Part shown: one piece after another, positions 1 to 8,681 of the stretch
Numbering within the stretch: the first letter of the stretch is position 1
Layout of the letters: each line of letters begins with the position of its first letter
The notes under the pieces: generated by a model
Told to the model about the DNA's origin: nothing
The model's database searches: none
The model's input: the letters and a program-made list of their open reading frames with translations, nothing else
Made by a program: the position numbers and the translations under genes
From: Enterococcus innesii
Lineage (GTDB): Bacteria > Bacillota > Bacilli > Lactobacillales > Enterococcaceae
Length of the DNA: 64,000 bases
NCBI GenBank assembly: GCA_018982785.1
Contig: JAHHEN010000002.1
Coordinates: 501,001 to 565,000, forward strand
Direction: 5' to 3'

Positions 1-383
1 GCGACTTAGGTGCTGGCAAAACAACCATGACGAAAGGCATCGCCTTGGGGCTAGGAATCGAGCAACTGATCAAAAGTCCGACCTATACGATCATTCGTGA
101 ATATACCAATGGGCGGATGCCCCTGTACCATATGGATGTCTATCGGGTGGAATACGGTGCAGAAGATTTAGGACTGGATGATTATTTTGAAGGGGATGGC
201 TTGTGTGTGATCGAGTGGGGCAATCTCTTAGAAGCCTCCCTGCCAGAGGATTATTTAGAACTGATTTTGGAAAAAGATGATACAGATGAACAAAAACGTC
301 TTGTGAAATGTCATGCATATGGCACCAAATCAACCGCCTTTTTGCAACGGATCACAACCAAATGGCAGGCAGCCCATGAGTGA
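1..383 (+). CDS. tsaE: TsaE, tRNA t6A modification ATPase (5' end cut by window)
   Basis: This is the small P-loop ATPase that works with TsaB and TsaD to make N6-threonylcarbamoyladenosine on ANN-decoding tRNAs in the cytoplasm. The frame is already open at base 3 and begins inside the Walker A loop (D-L-G-A-G-K-T-T), so only the N-terminal ~35 residues lie outside the window. The family blocks SPTYTI and YHMDVYR follow, then a Walker B-like VIEWG. The ATG at 27 lies inside the P-loop and is not the start. The gene overlaps the next GNAT gene by 8 bases, suggesting translational coupling. Confidence 0.93.
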   Translation, partial: DLGAGKTTMTKGIALGLGIEQLIKSPTYTIIREYTNGRMPLYHMDVYRVEYGAEDLGLDDYFEGDGLCVIEWGNLLEASLPEDYLELILEKDDTDEQKRLVKCHAYGTKSTAFLQRITTKWQAAHE

Positions 384-900
384 GATCCAATTACAGATCA
401 AAGAAGCCACGGGTGCTGATGCCAAAGCTGTGTTAGCAGTCAGTCGACAGCTAGGAGAAGAAACTGATTTTCTCTTAATGGACGAAAGCGGCTTGGCGTT
501 GCCAGAAGCCCTATTGGCAGAACAGCTGGATGCTATCTATGAACGGGACGACTATTTGCTGTTGTTGGCATTTGATCAAGAACAGTTGATCGCCATGGCA
601 TCAGTCAAAGGCAATGAAGAGTGGCAATTAGCCCATGTCGGGGAGATCGGTATCTCAATTTTAAAAGACTATTGGGGCTTGGGCTTAGGTTCACTCCTGA
701 TTGAAGAATTACTGGACTGGGTAGTAGAAGTTGGCGAATTGACCCGCATCGAATTGACCGTCCAAGCGAGAAATCTACGAGCGATCCATCTGTATCAAAA
801 ATTTGGTTTTTTAACAGAAGGCTGCATGAAAGAAGCGGTGCAAACCCGCGAGGGGCAAAAAGTTGACGTCTTGATGATGGCACGTCTTATTGAATCATAA
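376..900 (+). CDS. GNAT family N-acetyltransferase
   Basis: A 174-residue GNAT acetyltransferase using acetyl-CoA to modify an amine. I chose the ATG at 376, which overlaps the tsaE stop, over the upstream in-frame ATG at 313 that would lie deep in tsaE. The acetyl-CoA loop is visible as DYWGLGLGSLLIEEL, a Q/R-x-x-G-x-G/A variant, followed by the conserved ARNLRAIHLYQKFGF block typical of GNAT motif B. It sits where many Firmicutes keep a RimI-like gene next to tsa genes, but the sequence resembles a general GNAT more than RimI, so the substrate is unknown. Confidence 0.85.
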   Translation: MSEIQLQIKEATGADAKAVLAVSRQLGEETDFLLMDESGLALPEALLAEQLDAIYERDDYLLLLAFDQEQLIAMASVKGNEEWQLAHVGEIGISILKDYWGLGLGSLLIEELLDWVVEVGELTRIELTVQARNLRAIHLYQKFGFLTEGCMKEAVQTREGQKVDVLMMARLIES

Positions 901-916
901 AAAAGGAGTGAAGGAA

Positions 917-1432
917 ATGGAGTTTCGGGAACCGACGATCGCAGACTGCGATCAAATCGAAGCGTATCGGCAAGCGTTTGAGAAGAATCAAGAAGTCATC
1001 CACGGTGGGGCAGAACTTGTAGAAAGCCCGACAGCCAAAGACTGGCTAGTGGGATTGGCGGATTTTAAAACAGCAGAAACGGTACCAGAAGGATTCGTCC
1101 CCGCCCGTACCTATCTGGCTATCCAAGATCAAAAAGTGGTCGGTCTCTTGAATCTGCGTCTGACACTTAATGCGTATTTGCGCCAAATTGGCGGACACAT
1201 CGGGTATTCGGTGCACCCAGACCATCGAAAGCAAGGCATCGGCTCGGCAATGCTGGCACAGTCATTGGTAAAGGCCAAACAATTTGGCTTGAAAAACGTG
1301 TTAGTAACCTGTGAAGAAGCCAATCGCGCCTCCGCCAAAGTCATTGAAAACAACGGCGGTAAACTAACCGAAAAAGTCATTGATCCAGAAGATGGCGCTG
1401 TAATCTGTCATTATTGGATCGACCTGACCTGA
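917..1432 (+). CDS. GNAT family N-acetyltransferase
   Basis: Second GNAT protein, 171 residues. The start is set by AAGGAG at about 903-908 before ATG 917; the in-frame ATG at 890 lies in the upstream gene. Motif A is clear (IGYSVHPDHRKQGIGSAML), with the Q-x-x-G-I-G-S pyrophosphate loop, and motif B follows (VTCEEANRASAKVIENNGG). The arrangement of an Asn/Ala-rich helix and a C-terminal HYWIDL strand resembles uncharacterised GNATs of the YjaB/RimJ-like type. It is the last gene of the tsaE operon and ends just before a strong bidirectional hairpin. Substrate unknown. Confidence 0.85.
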   Translation: MEFREPTIADCDQIEAYRQAFEKNQEVIHGGAELVESPTAKDWLVGLADFKTAETVPEGFVPARTYLAIQDQKVVGLLNLRLTLNAYLRQIGGHIGYSVHPDHRKQGIGSAMLAQSLVKAKQFGLKNVLVTCEEANRASAKVIENNGGKLTEKVIDPEDGAVICHYWIDLT

Positions 1433-1454
1433 AATGAATGCTTCCTTAAATGAA

Positions 1455-1510
1455 AACGTGCGTCCTAAAGTCTAGCGCAATGCTGACTTTAGGACGCACG
1501 TTCTTATTTA
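1455..1510. terminator. Bidirectional Rho-independent terminator
   Basis: Perfect 18-bp inverted repeat (1455-1472 with 1485-1502) with a 12-base loop, between the convergent GNAT and exonuclease genes. Confidence 0.9.
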
Positions 1511-2040
1511 TTTGACTAATACTAATTTTTTTAATGGATCGATGCCAAATTCTTCTTCTTGACGCAATAAGATTTGGGCACATGCCCGACTATCTTCCAA
1601 GGCATCATGGTGGTTTAGTAAAGGAATCTGTAATTGCTCACAAACCGTGTTTAATTTGTGGTTCGTAAATTCTGGATACAGTTTGCGGCTCGTTCGCACC
1701 GTGCATAAGGAAAGATAATTTGGTTGTGACAACCCATAATAATCAAGACATCCTGCCAAAACCCCAGTATCAAAACCAGCGTTATGCGCAACGATCAAAC
1801 TGTTCAGTTGATAATATTGTTGGATTTGTTTCCATACGTCAGGAAACTTAGGCGCTTCTTGTACATCTTCTGGACGGATGCCATGAATTTGAATGTTTTT
1901 CAAAAAAATTCCGTTTCCGGTTGGATCAATGTGTAATATTCGCCCACGATTTTGCTATCTTGTACCATGACTAGTGCAAGGGAACAGGCACTATGCTTTT
2001 GATAATTTGCTGTTTCAAAGTCCATTGCGATAAAATTCAT
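1508..2040 (-). pseudogene. DnaQ-like 3'-5' exonuclease, split by a one-base frameshift
   Basis: DEDDh exonuclease of the PolC/DnaQ type. The N-terminal part starts at ATG 2040 behind GAGGTGAG and carries Exo I (MDFET). It runs into TGA directly after a run of seven T on the coding strand (window 1902-1908). The remainder continues in the next frame with Exo II (AHNAGFD) and Exo III (HHDALEDS), so all catalytic acids are present but split over two frames. One extra T would give an uninterrupted protein of about 177 residues. It could be a real pseudogene, slippage-dependent expression, or a base-calling error; the last is favoured because similar cases recur in this window. Confidence 0.85.
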
Positions 2041-2124
2041 CAGACTCACCTCATTGCCATTCTAGCACAAAATCAAAGAATGAAAAGCGAACAAACGTTA
2101 AGAAAAACTGAAGTTTTCTTACGG

Positions 2125-2877
2125 TTAGTTGAGATCCAGTTCCACCGGGCAATGGTCACTGCCGATGATATCTGTATGGATCTTGGCATCTAGCAAGCGC
2201 TCATTTAAGTCATCCGAAACGACAAAGTAATCGATGCGCCAGCCGGCATTGTTTTTGCGAGCGTTGAAACGGTAGCTCCACCAAGAATAAATGCCTTCTG
2301 CATCTGGATAGAAATAACGGAACGTATCGGTAAAGCCAGCAGCCAAAAGAGTCGAAAACTTTTCCCGTTCTTCAGGTGTAAACCCAGCATTTTTTTGATT
2401 GGTTTTCCAGTTTTTGATATCGATATTCTTATGGGCAACATTCAAATCACCGCAGAGAATCACTGGCTTTTGTTGTTTCAATTCAGTCAAGTAAGCCAAA
2501 AAGGCGTCTTCCCAAGTCATGCGATAATCTAAGCGGCGCAATTCATTTTGAGAATTCGGTGTGTAGCAAGTAATCAAGAAAAATTCAGGATACTCCAGCG
2601 TGATGACGCGACCTTCCGTATCATGTTCTTCGATTCCTAATCCATAACGGACCGATAGTGCAGGTTCTTTTGCGAAAATTGCTGTGCCAGAATAGCCTTT
2701 CTTCTCCGCATAATTCCAGTATTGATGATAGCCTGGTAAATCCAATTCGATCTGACCTTCTTGCAGCTTTGTTTCTTGTAAACAAAAGAAATCAGCATCG
2801 AGGGCTTCAAACACTTCAGAAAAATTTTTTTTAACGATGGCCCGTAAACCATTCACATTCCAAGAAATAAATTTCAT
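2125..2877 (-). CDS. exoA: Exodeoxyribonuclease III / AP endonuclease
   Basis: A 250-residue ExoA/Xth enzyme that cleaves DNA at abasic sites and trims 3' ends during base excision repair. Family motifs are intact: start MKFISWNVNGLRA, metal ligand Glu in FCLQETKLQ, the catalytic GDLNVAHKNIDI block, the WRIDYFVVSD segment and the C-terminal SDHCPVELD with the catalytic Asp-His pair. The length is normal. The start ATG is preceded by TAAGGAGGAG. It is transcribed toward the DnaQ-like gene but 84 bases apart, probably as one repair operon. Confidence 0.95.
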   Translation of the reverse strand: MKFISWNVNGLRAIVKKNFSEVFEALDADFFCLQETKLQEGQIELDLPGYHQYWNYAEKKGYSGTAIFAKEPALSVRYGLGIEEHDTEGRVITLEYPEFFLITCYTPNSQNELRRLDYRMTWEDAFLAYLTELKQQKPVILCGDLNVAHKNIDIKNWKTNQKNAGFTPEEREKFSTLLAAGFTDTFRYFYPDAEGIYSWWSYRFNARKNNAGWRIDYFVVSDDLNERLLDAKIHTDIIGSDHCPVELDLN

Positions 2878-3043
2878 TGAGACTCCTCCTTATTTTCCAC
2901 TACGCCTCCCATTTTACCTAAAAAAGCCAGAAGCGCAAAGCAAGTGAGCGGAATGAGAAAAACAAGGAGGAATGCTTGCCTTCAAGAGGGGGATTGGTTG
3001 AAGATCATATTCACCAGAGGTAGCAACTTTTCCTTGAACATGC

Positions 3044-3049
3044 TAAAAT
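3044..3049 (+). promoter_or_regulatory. Extended -10 promoter of murB
   Basis: TGCTAAAAT gives an extended -10 (TGn-TAAAAT). Transcription would start near 3056, which makes the ATG at 3057 leaderless and supports the GTG at 3084 as the real start. Confidence 0.45.
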
Positions 3050-3083
3050 AAGTGAGATGTTTATTGTGAAAGGAAACCTTCTC

Positions 3084-3983
3084 GTGAATAAAGACTTGAT
3101 GATTGCGCAATTCCCTGAAATTGCCTTATTAAAAGATGAACCCTTATTGAACTATACGTATACAAAAACTGGTGGACCGGCAGACATTTTGGCTTTTCCC
3201 AAAACAGCAGATGAAGCCAAACAGCTGCTTGATTATTGCCGAGAACAAGCGATTCCTTGGATCGTCTTAGGAAATGCCAGCAACTTGATCGTCCGTGATG
3301 GTGGTATTCGTGGCGTGGTGATCATGCTATCAGAAATGAACCAAATCGTGGTGGACGGCACTTCTTTGATCGTCGATGCTGGAGCAAAGTTGATCGATAC
3401 CACCTATGTCGCTTTGCATGAATCGTTGACTGGTTTTGAATTTGCCTGCGGGATTCCCGGCAGTGTCGGCGGTGCCGTCTTTATGAATGCTGGCGCCTAT
3501 GATGGCGAGATCCAAGATGTCTTTGCGTCCTGCGACGTTTTGCTGGCTAATGGTCAAATCGTGACTTATACCAAGGAAGAAATGGAATTTGCTTATCGTC
3601 ATAGCAAATTGCAAGAGCAAAAGATGATCATTTTGAGCAGTCGCTTTGATCTAGCAAAAGGCGATCAAGAGCAAATTAAAAAGCGGATGGATGAACTGAC
3701 AGAATTGCGGCAATTGAAGCAACCGCTAGAATACCCCTCTTGTGGGAGTGTCTTTAAACGTCCAGTCGGTCATTTTACCGGCAAGCTGATCCAAGATGCA
3801 GGCTTACAAGGATTGAAATGGGGCGGAGCCCAAATTTCGGAAAAACATGCGGGCTTTATCGTGAACGTCGATCAAGCCACTGCAACGGATTACGTCGAAC
3901 TGATCGCTCATATCCAACAAGTCATCAAAGAAACCTTTGATGTCACCTTAGAAACAGAAGTCCGAATCATCGGCGAAGAATAG
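3084..3983 (+). CDS. murB: UDP-N-acetylenolpyruvoylglucosamine reductase
   Basis: FAD/NADPH enzyme that reduces enolpyruvyl-UDP-GlcNAc to UDP-MurNAc in peptidoglycan synthesis. The FAD-binding core shows TYTKTGGPADILAFP, VLGNASNLIVRDGG and the GIPGSVGGAVFMNAGAYDGEI block; the C-terminal domain has YPSCGSVFKRP with the catalytic Ser, and ends with the Glu of EVRIIGEE. I prefer the GTG at 3084 (AAAGGAAA 7-9 bases upstream), giving 299 residues, close to other Firmicute MurB proteins. ATG 3057 would add nine residues and sits at the predicted transcription start. It stands alone with its own terminator. Confidence 0.95.
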   Translation: MNKDLMIAQFPEIALLKDEPLLNYTYTKTGGPADILAFPKTADEAKQLLDYCREQAIPWIVLGNASNLIVRDGGIRGVVIMLSEMNQIVVDGTSLIVDAGAKLIDTTYVALHESLTGFEFACGIPGSVGGAVFMNAGAYDGEIQDVFASCDVLLANGQIVTYTKEEMEFAYRHSKLQEQKMIILSSRFDLAKGDQEQIKKRMDELTELRQLKQPLEYPSCGSVFKRPVGHFTGKLIQDAGLQGLKWGGAQISEKHAGFIVNVDQATATDYVELIAHIQQVIKETFDVTLETEVRIIGEE

Positions 3984-3991
3984 ATTAGCGA

Positions 3992-4021
3992 AAAGATTGT
4001 CCCGAGGGGCAATCTTTTTTT
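3992..4021 (+). terminator. Terminator of murB
   Basis: AAAGATTG pairs with CAATCTTT, CCC with GGG, followed by a T run. Confidence 0.8.
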
Positions 4022-4049
4022 CATGAGAGCTGATAAAAAGAGCTTAGGA

Positions 4050-4078
4050 TTGTAAGCTTTCGCAGTCTTCGGTACAAT
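4050..4078 (+). promoter_or_regulatory. Promoter of the Asp/Tyr-rich lipoprotein
   Basis: -35 TTGTAA (4050-4055) and -10 TACAAT (4073-4078) with a 17-base spacer, 22 bases before the start codon. Confidence 0.65.
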
Positions 4079-4099
4079 AAACGAAAAGGAGTGAGCAGG

Positions 4100-5317
4100 A
4101 TGAAAAAGTGGGAACGCGTCATTTTGTTTGTTGGGTTCGCCTTTCTTTTCGGCGGTTGTACGAAATTACCGCAAGAACAGTTTGCCGAACAGTTGACGAA
4201 TCAGCAAGCAGCGAATGCTGGTGAATTCCAAGCGACGATCGATACCTTTGAGATAGGCAGCAGCAGCGAATACGGTCAAGAAGCCGATAGGTATGCCTCT
4301 ATGTTGATGTCACAGTTAGTCGGCTCGTCATTTAAAGGGGACTTCGTCCAAGACAAAGAAACCAAAGCGATTTTACTCAATCTGGCAGTCGCTTATGGTG
4401 GTCAGGAGCTGCCGATCAAGCTGATCGTCGATCCAGAAAAACAAGAAGCATATGTGTCAGCTGAAATCTATGAAACACTGCAAGGGTATATCAGCGCATT
4501 TGGTGATGACAGTTATGGAACAAAACCAGACGCTGGGGAATATGAGGGCAAATACCTGCGCATCGATCAAGAAACCTTAGATTCTTACTTTGGCGAAGGA
4601 ACTTTTGCAGAGGACGACGAGGGGACGACCGAAGCAGAAAAAGCGCCTGAAAACCTCTTTACCATGAACAGTCTTTTTCATAATGAGACATTTGCAGACT
4701 ATTTGAAAACCTTTGAACCGGATGCTTTCAAAAGAGATGGAGATACGATCAGCCACACGTTTACCAAAGAAGAATTGGCAGATTATGCAACCTATGCTCA
4801 AGAACACGGCGCCGATCAAAAGCAAGTCGCCGAATTAGAAGCGCTGCTGGAAGAATTCGAGCAGTTTGACTTAGCTATGACCGTCAATACGAAAACAAAT
4901 CAGCAGAAAATGGCTTTTCACTTCGTGCAAGCAGATGAGCTGCAAACCACTATCGGAGCCACGGTGACTTTTACAGGGAAGAAAAGTGATACTGCGGTTG
5001 CGATTCCCACAGCGGAAGAATTGATCGACCCAGAAGAATTGTTTTCTCCCTATGATTATGGTTGGGATGACAGCTATGACGATGGGTATGAAAATGATTA
5101 TGATGATGAGTACTGGGATAGCTATGATGAAGCCGATGATTGGTCTTCTTATATGCTGAGTGATGAGGAGTTTGAAGAACTGCTGCTGCAAATCAAGCAA
5201 GAGCTGCCTTATTTGACCCAAGCAGATATCGATGATTATCTGACATTTTATGAAGAGTACTTGACCCAAGAGCAGTATCAAGAGCTTGTCGAAGCACTCC
5301 AAGTGCAAAGTCTATGA
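4100..5317 (+). CDS. Lipoprotein with acidic Asp/Tyr-rich C-terminal stretch
   Basis: A 405-residue surface lipoprotein of unknown function. ATG 4100 follows AAAGGAG; the GTG at 4091 is too close to that site. Residues 1-23 form a lipoprotein signal peptide with lipobox LFGGC, so the mature protein would be anchored from Cys22-23 on the outer face of the membrane. The middle is a soluble region with modest similarity in layout to DUF6612/LppX-type lipoproteins (internal symmetry of extended strands). From about residue 315 there is a striking Asp/Tyr/Trp/Glu-rich linker (DDSYDDGYENDYDDEYW) and then a helical end. The acidic stretch could bind cations or the cell wall; this is inference. Confidence 0.75.
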   Translation: MKKWERVILFVGFAFLFGGCTKLPQEQFAEQLTNQQAANAGEFQATIDTFEIGSSSEYGQEADRYASMLMSQLVGSSFKGDFVQDKETKAILLNLAVAYGGQELPIKLIVDPEKQEAYVSAEIYETLQGYISAFGDDSYGTKPDAGEYEGKYLRIDQETLDSYFGEGTFAEDDEGTTEAEKAPENLFTMNSLFHNETFADYLKTFEPDAFKRDGDTISHTFTKEELADYATYAQEHGADQKQVAELEALLEEFEQFDLAMTVNTKTNQQKMAFHFVQADELQTTIGATVTFTGKKSDTAVAIPTAEELIDPEELFSPYDYGWDDSYDDGYENDYDDEYWDSYDEADDWSSYMLSDEEFEELLLQIKQELPYLTQADIDDYLTFYEEYLTQEQYQELVEALQVQSL

Positions 5318-5332
5318 GTCACTCAAAAGGGA

Positions 5333-5385
5333 AGCGACCGCCTAAGTTAGCCAAAAAGCTAACTTTAGGCGGTCGCTATTTTTTT
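5333..5385. terminator. Bidirectional terminator
   Basis: Long hairpin, about 19 bp with one bulge (5333-5351 with 5358-5377), flanked by T on the plus side. It overlaps the last codons of the convergent panT-like gene. Confidence 0.85.
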
Positions 5386-6027
5386 AGATACGATTTTTTT
5401 GCGGTTCATGACTAAGCGCAAAAGGACGCTTCCAACTGCCATCGTGGCGATTCCCGCTACAATGGCTTCAGGCACGCCTTGGGCGAAGATCACACCCAAA
5501 ATCGCTGCATAAACAGCATTGCCGGCTTTTCCCACAACCTCTGCATATTCTTGCTGGAACAAGAAGTAGATCAAGTTCATTACCAGGATCGTATTCGTCA
5601 AGCCTCCGGCAACACCAGCAATTAGTAGTGAAAGACTTTGCTGTTTGTTTTTCCAGATTTTTTGACAGCCCTTATAAACAAAGTAAGGAACGACACCAAT
5701 CAAAATACGGGGAATCAGCGCTACGAGGATCGCTTTCCAGCTTCCTTGATCACTCCCATAAATCGGTACGAAAGGAGAGAAGACAAAAGAAAGCGGGGTG
5801 ATGATCCACGTCGAACGCACCATACTGATGATCCCAAAGGCGCCGCCTAAAAAGCCGCCGATCCGAGGGCCCAATACAATAGAAGCAATGATGACAGGAA
5901 TGTGCATCGTTGTCGCATTGATTGGTCCTAAGGGAATAAACCCAAGAAAGGGTACCGATGCTAAAAGAATCAAGATTCCTAAAAAGAAAGCTGTTAAGAC
6001 AAGTTCAAAAGTTGATATTTTTTTCAT
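5365..6027 (-). CDS. panT: ECF transporter S component, pantothenate type (PanT-like)
   Basis: A 220-residue integral membrane protein with about six hydrophobic helices, the substrate-capture (S) subunit of an energy-coupling factor transporter; it would use the shared EcfAA'T module encoded elsewhere. The N-terminal helix ELVLTAFFLGILILLASVPFLG followed by a short loop and conserved small residues is typical of the COG4684 S family. Pantothenate specificity is inferred from the immediate operon neighbours coaC and coaB, which start CoA synthesis from phosphopantothenate. RBS GGAGTG lies inside the coaC end; the stop of coaC is 2 bases away. Confidence 0.8.
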   Translation of the reverse strand: MKKISTFELVLTAFFLGILILLASVPFLGFIPLGPINATTMHIPVIIASIVLGPRIGGFLGGAFGIISMVRSTWIITPLSFVFSPFVPIYGSDQGSWKAILVALIPRILIGVVPYFVYKGCQKIWKNKQQSLSLLIAGVAGGLTNTILVMNLIYFLFQQEYAEVVGKAGNAVYAAILGVIFAQGVPEAIVAGIATMAVGSVLLRLVMNRKKIVSKKIATA

Positions 6028-6029
6028 TG

Positions 6030-6587
6030 TTAGACACTCCGTACTTCCAAAGCAGTCAATGCTTTTTCAAGAATCGTTTCTGTTGCTGCTAATGCGCCTC
6101 TGCCGAAATCACCGCAAGCCAGTAACGCTTCACGGGGTTCAATCTCTTGGAAGCCGACTTCTTTCAAAATCCCCAAATTTCTTTGAACAATCGGGTTTTC
6201 GTACATGACGGTATTCATGGCTGGTGCAATCAAACGGGGCACGGATAACGGCAACGCTAAGGCAACTGTTGAGATCAAATCATCGGCTATCCCATGCGCC
6301 AGCTTGCCAATACTGTTGGCACTGGCTGGGGCGAGCAAGAAAAGATCGGCTTGTTTGGCTAGTTCAATATGGTTGATCCGATCTGGTTGGCGCTCTTGCA
6401 TAACATCCACATGGATTGGCCGTTTGGATAATGACTGTAGAGTCAAAGGCGTAATAAATTGTGTGCTATTTTGGGTCATTAAGACATCCACTGCATAGCC
6501 CTTTTTGGTTAATTCATTGGTGAGGTCGGCTGCTTTGTATGCAGAGATACTGCCGCTGACGCCAAGCAGAACGTGTTTTTGTTTCAT
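6030..6587 (-). CDS. coaC: Phosphopantothenoylcysteine decarboxylase
   Basis: FMN-dependent flavoprotein (185 residues) that decarboxylates phosphopantothenoylcysteine to phosphopantetheine in CoA synthesis. Motifs: LLGVSGSISAYKAADL at the N-terminus (FMN phosphate loop), the catalytic His in RINHIELAKQAD, the LLAPASANSIGKLAHGIADDL block, the PAMNTVMYENP motif that holds the substrate and the LACGDFGRG clamp near the C-terminus. It is a separate monofunctional protein, as in streptococci and enterococci, where CoaB and CoaC are not fused. AAAAGGAGAAAG precedes the start. Confidence 0.95.
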   Translation of the reverse strand: MKQKHVLLGVSGSISAYKAADLTNELTKKGYAVDVLMTQNSTQFITPLTLQSLSKRPIHVDVMQERQPDRINHIELAKQADLFLLAPASANSIGKLAHGIADDLISTVALALPLSVPRLIAPAMNTVMYENPIVQRNLGILKEVGFQEIEPREALLACGDFGRGALAATETILEKALTALEVRSV

Positions 6588-6619
6588 GATTCTTTCTCCT
6601 TTTCTAAAAAAACATCTAG

Positions 6620-7369
6620 CTAAGCACGCAGGTCATTGCGTAATGTGTCAACGATCAAGGTTGCGATCTCAGCTTTTGTGCGACCAGTCCCGATTTGTCC
6701 TTCTTGTGTCAAAAGGTGGCCAACATGCTGGTTTCCTGAAATTTGCGTCAAGTCGTTGGCCAACACATAGTCCGCTTGGCTAGCCAGTAAACTTTTTCGT
6801 GCGACCGCAAACAACTCGTCTTCTGTGACGTCTACTAATAATTTGAATCCGACTAATAAGGTTTTCGGCTGTAATGCTTTGATGGTTTGGATCACTTTCG
6901 GGGTTTTCTTCAGCACTAAAAACAAATGATCAGTATTGGAAGAAACTTTGCCTGCCGTTGCTTCAGATTGTGCGAGCACGTGTGCCATCAATGCCGGAGT
7001 GACCTGGTTGTCATAAGTCGGTAGGGCATCGTTGATTGCTTCATAAAAGGCTGCTTCTGAAAAATGAGCAGCAGGGGTAAAATCACTAACTGCCATACTG
7101 TGGATCACGGCAGCATACGAATGGGTCGTCAATAAATCGGTCAATTGCGCCAACAAGTCCGTGGTCCCTTCAATGAAATGACAGGTAACGCGTGGATCGG
7201 TCGGCGGTTGCTTGGCAGTTTTCGTCGTAACGTAATCGATGGTCACCTCAGGGGACTGCAGCCATTCCTTGGCAATCGCTTGACCAAGTGAACCCGTGGA
7301 ATGATTCGTAATTGCACGGACATCATCGATTTTTTCAGAAGTACCGCCAGCCGTAATCAAAATTCTCAT
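6620..7369 (-). CDS. coaB: Phosphopantothenate-cysteine ligase
   Basis: A 249-residue CoaB that joins cysteine to 4'-phosphopantothenate, upstream of CoaC in the pathway. The start MRILITAGGTSEKIDDVRAITNHSTGSLG is the nucleotide-binding signature; SMAVSDFTP and the C-terminal VLANDL and HLLTQEG segments match monofunctional CoaB. The ATG overlaps the stop of the upstream reductase gene (ATGA), so translation is coupled. The gap to coaC is 32 bases with an RBS, which fits one operon reductase-coaB-coaC-panT. Confidence 0.95.
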   Translation of the reverse strand: MRILITAGGTSEKIDDVRAITNHSTGSLGQAIAKEWLQSPEVTIDYVTTKTAKQPPTDPRVTCHFIEGTTDLLAQLTDLLTTHSYAAVIHSMAVSDFTPAAHFSEAAFYEAINDALPTYDNQVTPALMAHVLAQSEATAGKVSSNTDHLFLVLKKTPKVIQTIKALQPKTLLVGFKLLVDVTEDELFAVARKSLLASQADYVLANDLTQISGNQHVGHLLTQEGQIGTGRTKAEIATLIVDTLRNDLRA

Positions 7370-8355
7370 TGCCCTTGTGACACCTCAACGATCGTTCGTC
7401 CCTGGTGCGTGCCAGCTAATAAAGCTGCCAACGTTTCTGGCAAGTCTTCCAAAGTGATGGCTTTCGTGTAAAGCTGATCGATCACATTCCACTCACCCGC
7501 TAATTTCTCCCATAATGCCGTGCGGATCTCATGGGAAACATTGACTGAATCGATCCCAATTACGCGAATCCCACGCAAAATAAAGGGTAAGACAGTCGTT
7601 TCGATTTTGATTCCACCAGCATTGCCGCATAAGAAGGCACCGCCCCCATAAGCGATTTGCGGAAGCACTGCCGCAAGCAATGGACCGCCAACAGTATCGA
7701 TGACCGCTGCAAACGATTGTTTTGCTAATGGTTTGACCTTTTCGGGTACCACTTCATCAGGACTGACGATTTTTGCTGCGCCTAGGTCCAACAACCATTG
7801 CGCATCGGTTTTCCGAGATAGCGCCACTATATTTGTATAGCCCAGTTTTTTCAATAAAGCAATGCTGACACTGCCGACGCCACCGCTCGCACCTGTCACC
7901 AAAATAGCAGCGTCTTTTGCTAAGTGCAGCTGTTCTAATTCTTGCACCGCTAAAGCTGCTGTGAACCCAGCAGTGCCATAAGTCATACTGTCTTTTGCTG
8001 AAAAACCAGCAGAACGTTTCACGAGCCACTCGGCTGGGACCCGTTGAAATTGACTGTAACCGCCTGGGTGAGAAACCCCTAAGCCATAGCCAGTCACTAA
8101 GACTTGGTCGCCTGGGGCAAAATCAGCAGACTGACTGTCCACGACTTCCCCTGCTAAATCGATTCCCGGCGTCATCGGATACGTGCGGATCACCCCGCCA
8201 TTTTCTTTTGCTGCCAAGGCATCTTTGTAATTGACATCTGAGTAATCAACCCGGACAAGCACATCGCCTGCTAGCAGCTCGTCAAGGGTTGCAGTTGTGA
8301 GTGAAGCAGTAAAATTTGGTTCATTCATGACACGAAAGGTAGAGAAATTCGTCAT
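7366..8355 (-). CDS. YhdH/AcuI-family quinone oxidoreductase (MDR superfamily)
   Basis: A 329-residue zinc-free medium-chain reductase of the YhdH/YhfP/AcuI type; the best-studied members reduce acryloyl-CoA with NADPH. Motifs: NYKDALA near residue 46, TPGIDLAGEVV, TGYGLGVSHPGGYSQ, and the NADPH Rossmann loop VTGASGGVGSVSIALL. ATG 8355 lies 8 bases after AAAGGAG; the GTG three codons upstream is a poorer choice. It heads the CoA operon and overlaps coaB by 4 bases. A role on a CoA thioester is therefore attractive, but this is inference from context. Confidence 0.85.
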   Translation of the reverse strand: MTNFSTFRVMNEPNFTASLTTATLDELLAGDVLVRVDYSDVNYKDALAAKENGGVIRTYPMTPGIDLAGEVVDSQSADFAPGDQVLVTGYGLGVSHPGGYSQFQRVPAEWLVKRSAGFSAKDSMTYGTAGFTAALAVQELEQLHLAKDAAILVTGASGGVGSVSIALLKKLGYTNIVALSRKTDAQWLLDLGAAKIVSPDEVVPEKVKPLAKQSFAAVIDTVGGPLLAAVLPQIAYGGGAFLCGNAGGIKIETTVLPFILRGIRVIGIDSVNVSHEIRTALWEKLAGEWNVIDQLYTKAITLEDLPETLAALLAGTHQGRTIVEVSQGQ

Positions 8356-8631
8356 TTCAGACACTCCTTTGATGGTTTGTACTCATAATACCATAAGTTT
8401 TATTTTTTTAACCAGTGAAGCAAGAAAAGGCAGGGCTTCTTATCAAAAAATCAGTAAAAACAGATCATTATTAAATCTACCTTTTCTTCGTTAAAATAGA
8501 AGTTGTTCTTTTAAACCTGTGAAAAGCGAAAATGACGGGACCGCCAATCCTTTCCTTTATAGCACAAGCGTTTAGCGTCACTCCTTTTTTGAGCAGCAAG
8601 AAAAGAATTCAAAGAAATGCAGAAAAAAGGC

Positions 8632-8659
8632 TTGTGTTTTTTGCAATTATTTGTATACT
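8632..8659 (+). promoter_or_regulatory. Promoter of the XRE-cupin/pot operon
   Basis: TTGTGT (8632-8637), 16-base spacer, TATACT (8654-8659). Confidence 0.5.
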
Positions 8660-8681
8660 AGAAAAAGTGAAATTAAACATG

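Noticed and set aside
4871-5308. 145-residue minus-strand frame rich in Ile inside the lipoprotein gene
   Set aside because: It is the antisense of the Asp/Tyr-rich stretch; no ribosome site.
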